DNA of 64,000 nucleotides from Azospirillum endophyticum (GCF_016595245.1 NZ_JAENHM010000028.1:40279-104278); one strand, 5' to 3'. Positions 47,387-57,594 are shown, counted from the stretch's first letter. Translations and numbers: made by a program. Notes: generated by a model from the letters alone, not told the origin.

Positions 47387-48304
47387 TCAAGCTCGGCGGC
47401 GGGCGGCCAGGACGATGCCGGCGGCGATCAGGGCAATGCCGATCCCATGATAGAGATGCAGCTGCTCGCCCAGGAACAGGATGGCCAGCAGGCTGCCGAA
47501 GACCGGCACCAGATGGATGGCGAGACCGGCGGTGTTGGGACCGAGCAGTTCCACCGCCCGATTGAAGCAGAGATAGGCGGCGATGGATGGAAACAGCACG
47601 GTATAGCCGACCGCCAGCATCGTGATGCCGCTGGCCTGGACCGGATGCCCGCTGAGGCTCTCCCAGACGTAGAAGGGCAGCAGTTCCACCGCGCCGATGG
47701 CGAAGGTGACGACGACGAAGCTCAGGCCGTGGATGGCGGGTCGGCGGCGCAGCAGCGTGGTGTAGGCGGCATAGATCACCACCGCCGCCAGCATCCAGAC
47801 GTCGCCGGCATTCAGCTCCAGCCCCAACAGCGTCGCCGGGTCGCCATGGGAGATCAGGGTCATCGCGCCGGTCAGCGAGACGACGATGCCCAGCCCCTGC
47901 ATCGCCCCGATCCGGTCGCGGAACAGGACGAGGCTCATCAGCACGATCATCACGGGCATCGACGACTGCAGCATCACGCAGTTCAGGGCGGTCGTCGCGT
48001 TCAGCGCGATGTACTGGAAGGTGTTGTAGACGCCGATGCCGAGCGTGCCCAGCAGCAGGACGCTCTTCCAGCGCGCCAGGATCGGCGTGATGTCGTGGCG
48101 CAGATGCGGCCAGGCGAAGGGCAGCACCACAAGCATGCCCAGGCACCAACGCCAGAAGGCCAGCCCGATGGGCGGCACCGCCCCGGCGACCGCACGCCCG
48201 AGAACCGCGTTGCCCGCCCAGAACAGGGGCGGCAGCATCATCAGCAGCCAAGCCTGATCGGCGAGACGGGCAGCTTTGGCTGGGGCGGCGCGGTCGGTGG
48301 CCAT
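47387..48304 (-). CDS. EamA/DMT family transporter
   Basis: 305 residues with about ten membrane helices in two EamA repeats (WAGNAVLGRAVAGAVPPIGLAFWRWCLGMLVVLPFAW and LLPFYVWESLSGHPVQASGITMLAVGYTVLFPSIAAYLCFNRAVELLGPNTAGL...LFLGEQL). It is probably an inner-membrane exporter of metabolites or drugs; specificity cannot be inferred. It is followed upstream on the same strand by a small coiled-coil gene. Confidence 0.9.
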   Translation of the reverse strand: MATDRAAPAKAARLADQAWLLMMLPPLFWAGNAVLGRAVAGAVPPIGLAFWRWCLGMLVVLPFAWPHLRHDITPILARWKSVLLLGTLGIGVYNTFQYIALNATTALNCVMLQSSMPVMIVLMSLVLFRDRIGAMQGLGIVVSLTGAMTLISHGDPATLLGLELNAGDVWMLAAVVIYAAYTTLLRRRPAIHGLSFVVVTFAIGAVELLPFYVWESLSGHPVQASGITMLAVGYTVLFPSIAAYLCFNRAVELLGPNTAGLAIHLVPVFGSLLAILFLGEQLHLYHGIGIALIAAGIVLAARRRA

Positions 48305-48318
48305 CGAACTGTCCGTCC

Positions 48319-48672
48319 TCAGCTGCGGCGGCGGGGCGAGGAGAAGACGCTGGATGCGGTCAGGGCGGCACTGCGGTCGGTGCTGTCTTCCGCGCGGAAG
48401 ACGCTTGCACGGGAGTCGCGGCGAGGCTGGCGCGGCGCATCCTCCCGACCTTCGCCACGGCCTTCCCGCCCCTCGCGCGGCGGCTTGGCGGGCTGGCGCA
48501 GTTCGGCGTCGAGTTCGGTGATGCGCTTGACCAACGCTTCACGGATGGCGGGGGCTGCGTGGGCTTTCAGCATCGCCAGCTGTTCCTTGAGCTGAACCAG
48601 CTGGCGCTGTTTCTCCTCGCGGCTGCGCTTGATGGCGACGTTGTCGGAATGCTGGCCCTCGAAGGAGCGCAT
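48319..48672 (-). CDS. Hypothetical coiled-coil protein, 117 aa
   Basis: Residues 15-60 (KRSREEKQRQLVQLKEQLAMLKAHAAPAIREALVKRITELDAEL) are predicted helical coiled coil. The C-terminal half is Arg/Ser/Glu-rich and probably disordered (PPREGREGRGEGREDAPRQPRRDSR). The protein is highly basic and could bind nucleic acid or a membrane. It starts 14 bp upstream of the EamA gene and may be co-transcribed with it. No family is recognised. Confidence 0.6.
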   Translation of the reverse strand: MRSFEGQHSDNVAIKRSREEKQRQLVQLKEQLAMLKAHAAPAIREALVKRITELDAELRQPAKPPREGREGRGEGREDAPRQPRRDSRASVFRAEDSTDRSAALTASSVFSSPRRRS

Positions 48673-48791
48673 GGAACAAGCCCTCGTTCAAAAATACGGA
48701 AGTCGGAGGCCGGTGCCCCACACTGGGGGGGCCGGCGAGAGGGGCGGATTATTGGGAGGCGACCGCGGCAAAGCAAGGCGGACTTCACCTT

Positions 48792-48858
48792 GACTTTTCG
48801 AACTTGGGGCTTTTCGAACCTGGGACTTTTTGACGCTGAGACTTTTCGGGACGGCGGG
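48792..48858 (+). repeat. Degenerate 16-18-bp tandem repeats
   Basis: Four units begin with an (A/G)CTTTT core: GACTTTTCGAACTTGGG, GCTTTTCGAACCTGGG, ACTTTTTGACGCTGAG and ACTTTTCGGGACGGCGGG. They lie downstream of groEL, just beyond its terminator. Function unknown. Confidence 0.6.
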
Positions 48859-48890
48859 ATGCGACAACCGGGATCCCCATTCGCCAAAGG

Positions 48891-48919
48891 AAAAGGGCGC
48901 CCCCTTGCGGAGGCGCCCC
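48891..48919 (-). terminator. Intrinsic terminator of groESL
   Basis: On the minus strand GGGCGCC-T-CC-GCAA-GG-G-GGCGCCC forms a stem capped by a GCAA tetraloop and is followed by TTTTCC. It starts 35 bp after the groEL stop codon. Confidence 0.85.
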
Positions 48920-48953
48920 TTCCCGAACCGACGAACGGTCGAACGACGGGCTA

Positions 48954-50600
<1,647 letters not shown>

Positions 50601-50646
50601 TCAATTCCTCTGAATGTCGAGTATCGAAGGGAACGGGCGGAGGTCT

Positions 50647-50937
50647 TTAGGCCTCGATGACGCCCATGATGTCGGATTCCTTCATGATCAGGTAATCGAC
50701 GCCTTCGATCTTCACTTCGGTGCCCGACCACTTGCCGAACAGGATGCGGTCGCCGGCCTTGACGTCCAGCGCCACGACCTTGCCGGCCTCGTCACGGGCG
50801 CCGGGGCCGACGGCGATGATCTCGCCTTCCTGCGGCTTTTCCTTGGCCGTGTCGGGGATGATGATCCCACCCTTGGTCTTGGTGTCGGACTCCAGACGCT
50901 TGACGACGACGCGGTCGTGCAGCGGGCGGAACTTCAT
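50647..50937 (-). CDS. groS: Co-chaperonin GroES
   Basis: 96 residues from ATG 50937 (AAGGAGG upstream). It begins [40 protein letters not shown], the conserved GroES start with the mobile loop near residues 18-32, and ends in [16 protein letters not shown]. It is the first gene of groESL and caps GroEL. The promoter, with CIRCE and a probable heat-shock sigma-32 sequence, lies within 125 bp upstream. Confidence 0.98.
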   Translation of the reverse strand: MKFRPLHDRVVVKRLESDTKTKGGIIIPDTAKEKPQEGEIIAVGPGARDEAGKVVALDVKAGDRILFGKWSGTEVKIEGVDYLIMKESDIMGVIEA

Positions 50938-51001
50938 GGGAATGCCTCCTTGGATCAAGGCTTGTTTCTGACTGACGAGAATTGGCGCGGGTCGGATGCT
51001 G

Positions 51002-51028
51002 TTAGCACTCACGCCCGGCGAGTGCCAG
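51002..51028. promoter_or_regulatory. CIRCE element (HrcA operator) of groESL
   Basis: TTAGCACTC-ACGCCCGGC-GAGTGCCAG matches the CIRCE inverted repeat TTAGCACTC-N9-GAGTGCTAA with two mismatches in the second arm. It lies 65 bp upstream of groES. HrcA repression of groESL at this position is well known in alphaproteobacteria. hrcA is not in the window. Confidence 0.92.
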
Positions 51029-51033
51029 ACAGC

Positions 51034-51059
51034 TAATCGAAGCGGTTTTCCGATTCAAG
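51034..51059 (-). promoter_or_regulatory. Probable sigma-32 (RpoH) promoter of groESL
   Basis: On the minus strand CTTGAA (-35, 51054-51059) and CGATTA (-10, 51034-51039) are separated by 14 bp, close to the heat-shock consensus CTTGAAA-N14-CCCAT. It is immediately upstream of CIRCE, as in other groESL operons. Confidence 0.6.
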
Positions 51060-51298
51060 AGGTTCGTTGCGGAAATTGATGCAAATGCCGTTCACACCCA
51101 AACACACCATCTGATAACCCATTGAGAAAAATCGATTTTTTCATCACAATCCACTCCCGTGTCGGATCAAGATTTCTTCAAACGGTCACGGACAGGACGG
51201 CCGTGCCGACCCCTTTCCCTGTGATTGCCATCACAGCGCCACCCTCCGCCATTCGGTAAAATTTTACGCATACCGGCATTGGAGAGGCGGAGGACGCG

Positions 51299-51448
51299 AT
51301 GATGGCGAAGCGGAAAGCGGAGAACTGGCAGGATCACGAGACCCGGCTGGTGGAAGCGATTCTGGAATTCACGACCATCGCCGGGCTGTTCGCGCTGCTG
51401 TTCGCCCTGATCGTGCTGTTCGGCGTCGCGCAGCCTCTCTCGCCCTGA
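51299..51448 (+). CDS. 49-aa single-pass membrane protein
   Basis: ATG 51299 (tandem ATG) follows GGCGGAGGACGCG, a strong ribosome-binding site. The product has a charged N-terminus (AKRKAENWQDHETRLVEAIL) and one membrane helix (residues 25-43, TTIAGLFALLFALIVLFGV) with a short tail. No family is recognised. It lies divergent from groESL and upstream of the lysozyme gene. Confidence 0.6.
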   Translation: MMAKRKAENWQDHETRLVEAILEFTTIAGLFALLFALIVLFGVAQPLSP

Positions 51449-51613
51449 GGCTCTCTCGGCCCGACGGCCCTGCCGCACATCCGCCGCTCCGGTTTTTCGA
51501 CAGTTGCGACAAATTTCAACCCATGCTTCCCGCTACGCGTGCATCCCGGATAGGATCACCGTCGATGCGGCCGGCGATCGTCCGTACAGCGCGCCAGCCG
51601 GGAGTTTCCAGTC

Positions 51614-52108
51614 ATGACCACCAAGCCGATCTGTCAGGCAGCGGTCGATCTCGTGAAGCATTTCGAAGGGCTCTATCTCACCGCCTATCTCTGCCCGGCA
51701 GGCGTTCCCACCATCGGCTACGGCCACACCGCGAACGTCACGATGGGCGAGACCATCACCGCCGAGCAGGCCGACGCCTTCCTCGCCGCCGACCTGACCG
51801 CGGCGGCCGGCCACGTCGATGCCCTGGTGACGGTGGCGCTGAACGACGACCAGCGCGGCGCGCTGTCCTCCTTCGTCTTCAACCTGGGCGCCGGCAGCCT
51901 GCAGAGCTCGACCCTGCTGAAGCTGCTGAACGCCGGCGATTATGCCGGGGCCGATGGCCAGTTCGGCCGCTGGGTCTATGCCACGGTCAACGGCAAGCCG
52001 ACCAAGCTGCCGGGCCTCGTCGCCCGCCGGGCCGCCGAGGCCGCGCTGTTCCAGGGCCAGACTGCGCAGACCCGGGCCGGGGTGACCACGGCCGACGGCA
52101 CCGCCTGA
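51614..52108 (+). CDS. GH24 lysozyme (phage-type endolysin)
   Basis: 164 residues. KHFEGLYLTAYLCPAGVPTIGYGHT carries the catalytic set E-x8-C-x5-T: Glu18, Cys27 (replacing the usual Asp) and Thr33, a variant seen in active phage endolysins. LNDDQRGALSSFVFNLGAGSL is the family's core helix motif. There is no signal peptide and no holin, spanin or phage genes nearby, so it is either a solitary prophage remnant or a domesticated lysozyme. GGGAG precedes the ATG. Confidence 0.9.
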   Translation: MTTKPICQAAVDLVKHFEGLYLTAYLCPAGVPTIGYGHTANVTMGETITAEQADAFLAADLTAAAGHVDALVTVALNDDQRGALSSFVFNLGAGSLQSSTLLKLLNAGDYAGADGQFGRWVYATVNGKPTKLPGLVARRAAEAALFQGQTAQTRAGVTTADGTA

Positions 52109-52230
52109 ACCGGCGCCGACCAGCGCTCCGGGGCTCTCCCGACAGGCCGGCGGAACAAGAGGCGTTTGACGGGACGGGAGGTTCGCCCCACATTTGCGGA
52201 CATCCCACCGCCGCGCTCCGGAATGCCGCC

Positions 52231-53301
52231 TTGACCGCCTTTGCCTCCGACCGTCTCGCCGCCGCCCCTTCCAACCCGAACCGGCCCATCGCCGTCTGGC
52301 TTCTGGTCTGCGCCGCCATGGTGCTGGCGATGGCCGTGATCGGCGCCATCACCCGGCTGACGGAATCCGGGCTGTCGATGGTGGAGTGGAAGCCGCTGAT
52401 CGGCATTCTGCCGCCGCTGTCCTCGGCTGAATGGAACCGGGTCTTCGACCTCTACAAGGCGACGCCCGAGTTCCGGATCTACAACAATCACATGGATCTG
52501 GCCGGATTCCAGTCGATCTTCTGGTGGGAATGGTTCCACCGGCTGTGGGGCCAGCTGATCGGCTTCGTCTTCCTGATCCCCTTCCTGCGCTTCTGGATGC
52601 AGGGGCGCATCTCGTCCGAGCTGTGGCCGAAGCTGGCCGGCCTGTTCCTGCTGGGCGGTCTCCAGGGCGGCATCGGCTGGTTCATGGTGAAGAGCGGGTT
52701 GGTCGATTCGCCGAATGTCAGCCACTACCGGCTGGCCCTGCATCTCGGCACCGCCATCCTGATCTACGCCCTGCTGCTGCGCACCGCGCTCGGCCTGCTT
52801 GATCCGCTGCCGCTGGCGGGCTGGCGGCCGGAATCGGCGTCCTTCCGCCGCCATGCCCGCTGGGCGCTGGGGCTGGTCGCCGTCACCATCGTCTGGGGTG
52901 CCTTCGTCGCCGGATCGGATGCCGGTTTCGCCTACAACACCTTCCCGCTGATGGCCGGCCACTGGATCCCGCCGGAGGTGAACACGCTGACCCCCTGGTG
53001 GCTCAACCCGGTCGAGAACACCGCGGCGATCCAGCTGATCCACCGCGTGCTGGCGATCCTGACCGGCGTGGTGGTGCTGGTGCTGGCCGGCCGCGTCCTG
53101 AATGCCGGCCTGCCCGGCCGCGCCGGCCGCGCCGCGCTGGCGTCGGCCGCCATGGTTCTGCTGCAGATCGCGCTGGGCATCGCCACGCTGCTGACCGTGG
53201 TCTGGATCCCCGTCGCCGCCGCCCATCAGGCCGGCGCGATCATGGTGGTGTCGATGCTGGTGTGGCTGCTGTTCGAGCTGCGGCCGGTTGGGCGCGGGTA
53301 A
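52231..53301 (+). CDS. ctaA: Heme A synthase (CtaA)
   Basis: 356 residues from TTG 52231, the best in-frame start; no ATG lies near. Eight membrane helices are predicted, with the signature ITRLTESGLSMVEWKPLIGILPPL and heme-binding His residues in EWFHRLWGQLIG, SHYRLALHLGTA, HRVLAILTG and AAHQAGAI. CtaA hydroxylates heme O to heme A for aa3-type oxidases. There is no aa3 oxidase gene nearby; the respiratory genes alongside are cbb3-type, which do not use heme A. Confidence 0.95.
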   Translation: MTAFASDRLAAAPSNPNRPIAVWLLVCAAMVLAMAVIGAITRLTESGLSMVEWKPLIGILPPLSSAEWNRVFDLYKATPEFRIYNNHMDLAGFQSIFWWEWFHRLWGQLIGFVFLIPFLRFWMQGRISSELWPKLAGLFLLGGLQGGIGWFMVKSGLVDSPNVSHYRLALHLGTAILIYALLLRTALGLLDPLPLAGWRPESASFRRHARWALGLVAVTIVWGAFVAGSDAGFAYNTFPLMAGHWIPPEVNTLTPWWLNPVENTAAIQLIHRVLAILTGVVVLVLAGRVLNAGLPGRAGRAALASAAMVLLQIALGIATLLTVVWIPVAAAHQAGAIMVVSMLVWLLFELRPVGRG

Positions 53302-53367
53302 TTCGCGCTGTAGTCTTGCCGGCGTGTGGGCGCGGGCGGCAAGATTTACACGGATTACACGAATTTA

Positions 53368-53461
53368 GACACGGATTTCACGGATTTTTCTATGGATTGC
53401 CAAAGCGGACGTTCCCCGGCAAGCCTACGACTTGCGGGGAAACATCCGTGAAATCCGTGTC
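53368..53461. repeat. Dispersed repeat with perfect 18-bp inverted arms
   Basis: GACACGGATTTCACGGAT (53368-53385) and ATCCGTGAAATCCGTGTC (53444-53461) are exact reverse complements around a 58-bp loop, which itself contains TTCCCCGGCAAG and CTTGCGGGGAA arms. The left arm is preceded by related TTACACGGATTACACG at 53347. It lies between the convergent ctaA and fnr genes and could end both. Confidence 0.9.
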
Positions 53462-53508
53462 GATCTTGCAAAACACGCCCGCCCCTCGCAAAAGCGCGAG
53501 TTCGAGCG

Positions 53509-54246
53509 TCACGCCCCTTCGGCCAGGTCGTACATCGCGTCGAGGTCGGCGATCAGGACCTTGTTGCCTTCCTGGAGCGAGATCACGCCGACGGTCTTCA
53601 ACTGGGTGAAGGTGCGGCTGACGGTTTCGGTGGTCAGGCCCAGATAGTCGGCGATGTCGGCGCGGCTCATCGGCACGAAGACCGGGTTTTCCTTGTGGCC
53701 GCGGCGGGCGGCGCGCTGCGACAGCATCAGCAGGAACGAGCAGATCTTCTCCTTGGCCGTCTTGCGGCCGAGCAGGAGCATCTGGTCCTGGGCGGCGGCC
53801 AGCTCGTTCGACGCCATCGAGAACAGGCGCCGCTGCATCTTGGGAAACTCCTCCAGCAGCGCATCGATCTTCTTGCGCGGGAAGCGGCAGAGGGACGCGC
53901 TGGTCACCGATTCGGCGGTGTAGGCATAGCTGTCATTGACGGCCAATCCCAGGAAATCGCCGGTCACCAGGAAGCCGGTGATCTGGCGGCGCCCATCCGG
54001 CAGCAGCTTGTACAGTTTCACCGTGCCGGAGGTGACGTTGTAGAGCGCGTCGGAGGCGTCCCCCTCGGCGAACAGGGTGTGGCCGGCATCGATGCGCACA
54101 TTCTGCAGAATGTCGGCAAGACGGCGCAGCTCCTCCGGCTCCAGCGCGGCGCACACCGTCAGGCTGCGCACGGGACAGGCACCGCAGGGATTCATTTCCG
54201 TCGCAGCGCTCTTTTCCCGAGCGCGGACCGTATCGAAGGGTGGCAT
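53509..54246 (-). CDS. fnr: FNR/FnrL-type oxygen-sensing regulator
   Basis: 245 residues from ATG 54246; ATG 54273 or GTG 54354 would extend it. The N-terminal NPCGACPVRSLTVCAAL provides C-x2-C-x7-C, and a fourth Cys in SASLCRF completes a [4Fe-4S] site as in FnrN/FnrL. The CRP fold and the helix-turn-helix with ETVSRTFTQLK (ExxSR, FNR specificity) are present. It likely activates the ccoNOQP operon through the box at 61304-61317. It lies 107 bp after ccoS. Confidence 0.92.
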   Translation of the reverse strand: MPPFDTVRAREKSAATEMNPCGACPVRSLTVCAALEPEELRRLADILQNVRIDAGHTLFAEGDASDALYNVTSGTVKLYKLLPDGRRQITGFLVTGDFLGLAVNDSYAYTAESVTSASLCRFPRKKIDALLEEFPKMQRRLFSMASNELAAAQDQMLLLGRKTAKEKICSFLLMLSQRAARRGHKENPVFVPMSRADIADYLGLTTETVSRTFTQLKTVGVISLQEGNKVLIADLDAMYDLAEGA

Positions 54247-54353
54247 GGAGGAACCCAGCCTTTCATTCCGCATGGGCTCATATTGGTGCCAATCGCCAGG
54301 AATCGCAACCTCGCAGGCATACAACCTTTTCTTTGCCCATATGAAATTTGGCA

Positions 54354-54560
54354 CTATTTTCCGTGGGCGGCTTCCACCGGGTCGGCTGCTTCACGCCCGT
54401 TGCGGGTGGGCGGCGGCAGATCGTCGTCGAACAGGACGCGATGGGCCGCCCCGTCCAGGTCGTCAAACTGGCCGGATTTCAGCGCCCACAGAAAGGCCGC
54501 CAGCCCCAGACCGCCCAGGCTGAGCGCGATCGCGATCAGATAGAGAAGCTCGTCCATCAC
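54354..54560 (-). CDS. ccoS: Cbb3 oxidase assembly protein CcoS
   Basis: 68 residues: MMDELLYLIAIALSLGGLGLAAFLWALKSGQFDDLDGAAHRVLFDDD, the conserved CcoS single helix plus FDDLDG motif. CcoS is needed to insert heme and copper into CcoN. It overlaps the last 98 bp of ccoI in another frame, so it is translationally tied to it. A Pro/Arg tail ends it. Confidence 0.9.
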   Translation of the reverse strand: MMDELLYLIAIALSLGGLGLAAFLWALKSGQFDDLDGAAHRVLFDDDLPPPTRNGREAADPVEAAHGK

Positions 54561-56997
54561 CCGAATCCTTACCCGGCAATTCCCGGACGGCGATGTCCCG
54601 CGCGGGAAGATCCTCGACGACGGCGCCGCGGGCCAGCCGCAGCGCGTTCAGAATGACGATCAGCGACGACGACGACATCGCCAGCGCCGCCAGCAGCGGC
54701 GTCAGCATGCCGCCCATCGCCAGCGGCACGGCGCACAGGTTATACACCAGCGCGATGCCGAAATTCTGCCTGACCAGACGGCCGGACCGGCGGGCAACCT
54801 CCACCGTCTCGACGATCGGACGCAGCAGCCGGCCTTGGAACACCACGTCGGCGGCGGTCTGGCTGACGTCCACCGCGGTGGAGGGCGACATCGACACCGC
54901 GGCGGCGGCCAGCGCCGGGGCGTCGTTCAGCCCGTCGCCGACCATCAGCACGGTACGGCCCCGTGCCGCCAGTTCGGCCAGTACCGCGGTCTTGTCGGCC
55001 GGCGTCTGCTCGGCCCGCCAGTCGGCGATGCCCAGCCGCTCCGCCACCGACGCCACCGCCCCCTTGCGGTCGCCCGACAGCAGCGTCACCTCCAGCCCGC
55101 GCGCCTTCAGCGCCGCCACCACCGCGGCGGCGTCCGGGCGCGGGGCGTCGAGGAAGACGATCCGGCGCGGCTCCTCGCCCGGACGGGCCAGCCACAGCTC
55201 CGGACCGGCGGCATCCTCGGCGTCGGCCGGCGCACCGGTGAAGCGGCGGCTGCCCAGCCGCACCTCGCCGTCCGCCGTCGGCAAGGACAGGCCGGCACCG
55301 GCGATCTCGCGCACGCCGAGGGCAACCGGAACCTCCGGGGCGGCGGCGGCCAGCGCCCGGGCCAGCGGATGGCGGCTCGCCGCCGCCAGCGAGGCCGCCA
55401 GCGTCAGATCCTCCGCCGGCAGCCCGCCGAGCTGCGGCAGCGGCCGTCCTTCGGTCAGGGTGCCGGTCTTGTCGAACACCACCGTGTCGATGGCGGCGAG
55501 CCGTTCCAGCGCGGTCGGGCTCTTCAGCAGCGTGCCCTGGCGCATTAGCCGGCCGCTGGCGATCACCTGCACCACCGGCACCGCCAGCGCCAGGGCGCAG
55601 GGGCAGGTGATGATCAGCACGGCGATGGCGTTCATCAGCGCGTCCTGCCACACCACCCCGCCCAGCAGCATCCAGGCGGCGAAGGTGGTCAGCGCGGCCA
55701 GATGCACGACGGGGGCGTAGAGGCGCGACACCCGGTCGGCGATGGCGACATAGCGGGCGCGGCCCTGCTCCGCCACCTCCATCAGCCGGACGATCTCGGC
55801 CAGCAGCGTGCCCTCCCCCACCGCGGTGACGGTCAGGCGCAGGGGCGCCGTCAGGTTGAGGGTGCCGGCGAAGACCTGATCGCCGGGCCGGGCGGTGCCC
55901 GGCACCGTCTCGCCGGTGATCAGGCCGGTGTCGAGGTCCGACACGCCGTCGGACACCCGCCCGTCGACGGGAATACGCTCGCCGGCCGCGACCAGGATGA
56001 TGGTCCCGATGCCGATCTGCTCCGGCGCCACCACGGCGCTGGTGCCGTCCTCGTTCAGGATGGTGACGGCGTTGGCGCGCAGGCCGAGCAGCTGTTCCGC
56101 CGCCGAGCGTGCCCGGCCGCGGGCCCGCTGGTCGAGATAGCGGCCGATCAGCAGGAAGAACAGCAGCATCACCGCGCCGTCGAAATAGGCGTGCTCGCCG
56201 CTGTGGATCGTCTCGAACAGGCTCATGCCGGTGGCGAGCAGGACGCCGATGGTGATCGGCACGTCCATGTTGGTGCGGCCGTGGCGCAGTGCCGACAAGC
56301 CTGAGCGCGCGAAGGGGCGCAGCGCATAGGCGATGGCCGGCATGCAGATCAGCGCCGAGATCCAGTGCATCAGGTCGCGGGTGGCGGTGCCCATGCCCTG
56401 GCTGTGGCCGGCCCAGACCGACACCGACAGCAGCATGACGTTGCCCATGGCGAAGCCCGCCACCGCCATCGCGCGCAGCAGTTCCTTCTCGCTCCTGGCC
56501 TGGGCGCCGCCCAGCCGGTCGGGGTCGAAGGGCACCGCGCGATAGCCCAGCTGCGCCACGGTGCCGACCACCGCGTTGGCGTCGGTCGCCTTGGGATCCC
56601 AGCGCACGGTCAGCCGGCGCGTGGTCATGTTCATGCGGGCATGGCCGACGCCCGGCCGGCGGCTGAGCGCCGATTCGATCAGCCAGACGCAGGCCGCGCA
56701 CTGCATGCCGTCGACCATCAGGTGAAGGCTGCGGCTGCCGTCGGCCTCGTCGCGCGCATGCGGTTCGTAATCGACCGCCGGAGCGTCGTCGGGGCGCAGC
56801 GGGCGGGCGGTGGGATCGACGCTGCGGCGCTCGTAATAACGCTCCAGCCCCAGCCCGCGGACAAGGTCGTAGGCGGCGGCACAGCCGGTACAGCAGAAGG
56901 GACCCGTGCCGTCACCGGCAGTCATCGTACCGGTCTTCATCGTACCGGTCTGTGCGCCTTCGCCCAGCTCTTGTCCGCAATGGAGGCAGACGGTCAT
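54463..56997 (-). CDS. ccoI: Cbb3 oxidase copper-translocating P-type ATPase CcoI
   Basis: 844 residues from ATG 56997. N-terminal PFCCTGCAAAYDLV, the HMA domain GMQCAACVWLIESAL, then CPC metal motif (ITCPCALALA), DKTGTLTEG phosphorylation loop and GDGLNDAPALAAA hinge. CcoI (FixI) delivers copper for cbb3 oxidase. The last 30 residues (KDSGDGRASLSDRDRAQPGRSG) are an unusual tail that overlaps the start of ccoS by 98 bp. It starts 55 bp after ccoH ends. Confidence 0.95.
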   Translation of the reverse strand: MTVCLHCGQELGEGAQTGTMKTGTMTAGDGTGPFCCTGCAAAYDLVRGLGLERYYERRSVDPTARPLRPDDAPAVDYEPHARDEADGSRSLHLMVDGMQCAACVWLIESALSRRPGVGHARMNMTTRRLTVRWDPKATDANAVVGTVAQLGYRAVPFDPDRLGGAQARSEKELLRAMAVAGFAMGNVMLLSVSVWAGHSQGMGTATRDLMHWISALICMPAIAYALRPFARSGLSALRHGRTNMDVPITIGVLLATGMSLFETIHSGEHAYFDGAVMLLFFLLIGRYLDQRARGRARSAAEQLLGLRANAVTILNEDGTSAVVAPEQIGIGTIILVAAGERIPVDGRVSDGVSDLDTGLITGETVPGTARPGDQVFAGTLNLTAPLRLTVTAVGEGTLLAEIVRLMEVAEQGRARYVAIADRVSRLYAPVVHLAALTTFAAWMLLGGVVWQDALMNAIAVLIITCPCALALAVPVVQVIASGRLMRQGTLLKSPTALERLAAIDTVVFDKTGTLTEGRPLPQLGGLPAEDLTLAASLAAASRHPLARALAAAAPEVPVALGVREIAGAGLSLPTADGEVRLGSRRFTGAPADAEDAAGPELWLARPGEEPRRIVFLDAPRPDAAAVVAALKARGLEVTLLSGDRKGAVASVAERLGIADWRAEQTPADKTAVLAELAARGRTVLMVGDGLNDAPALAAAAVSMSPSTAVDVSQTAADVVFQGRLLRPIVETVEVARRSGRLVRQNFGIALVYNLCAVPLAMGGMLTPLLAALAMSSSSLIVILNALRLARGAVVEDLPARDIAVRELPGKDSGDGRASLSDRDRAQPGRSGAGGLSVGAEIRPV

Positions 56998-57051
56998 CTC
57001 AACGTCACCTTGGAGAATGCCGGCCATCACGCCGTCGCCACTGCACCCGGG

Positions 57052-57594
57052 TCACTGCACCCAGACGCGCTTCTGGTCCTGGTAGTCGCCGGTGACGTGG
57101 GTGATGACGAAGCGCATGTCCCACTGGCCTTCCAGATCCAGCTCCACCGGGGCGCCATAGCGGCCCTCGCCCAGATAGGGCAGCGACAGGGTCTTGTCGT
57201 GCCCCTCGGCGATCGGACGGATCATCGTCACGGTGACGGTGGCGTCCTTCAGGATCTGGCCCTGCTTGTCGCGGGCGGTGATGGCGATCAGGCCCTTGCG
57301 CGGTTCGGTGCTGGTGAATTCGGGCTGGATCTGCCAGCCGCGCTCCGCCTGGGCGCGGGCACCGGCCAGATCGTTGTTGTAGCCGAGCCCCTTGATGAAG
57401 TGGTTCTCGGTCTCGATCCCGGTCCAGCTCGACAGCGCGAAATGGACCATCACCCCGTTCACCGCCAGGACGACCATGAAGACGCCGACGAAGATCCAGG
57501 GGATGTACCATCCCGGCTGGCGCGGCGCCCCAGGGAGCTTTGGCAGGCGTTTCGGGGAGACGGGGCGGTTTCCGGTGGTGGTGCTGATGCTCAT
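57052..57594 (-). CDS. ccoH: Cbb3 oxidase assembly protein CcoH/FixH
   Basis: 180 residues from ATG 57594. A membrane helix (WYIPWIFVGVFMVVLAVNGVMVHFAL, about 29-54) is followed by a periplasmic FixH domain with GLGYNNDLAGARAQAERGW and QWDMRFVITH. FixH/CcoH helps mature CcoP and assemble the oxidase. No ccoG gene lies between it and ccoP, unlike the common ccoGHIS order. The gap to ccoP contains a strong terminator. Confidence 0.88.
   Translation of the reverse strand: MSISTTTGNRPVSPKRLPKLPGAPRQPGWYIPWIFVGVFMVVLAVNGVMVHFALSSWTGIETENHFIKGLGYNNDLAGARAQAERGWQIQPEFTSTEPRKGLIAITARDKQGQILKDATVTVTMIRPIAEGHDKTLSLPYLGEGRYGAPVELDLEGQWDMRFVITHVTGDYQDQKRVWVQ

Noticed and set aside
47243..48595. 450-residue plus-strand frame over the EamA gene
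   Set aside because: Its sequence is the antisense of the transporter, with Gln/His/Arg bias and no start signal.
51614..52108. Prophage at the lysozyme gene
   Set aside because: No other phage gene, attachment repeat or integrase is present on either side.
54290..54301. ATTGG-TG-CCAAT palindrome upstream of fnr as an FNR site
   Set aside because: It lacks the TTGAT/ATCAA core and the 4-bp spacer; the match is only to a general palindrome.
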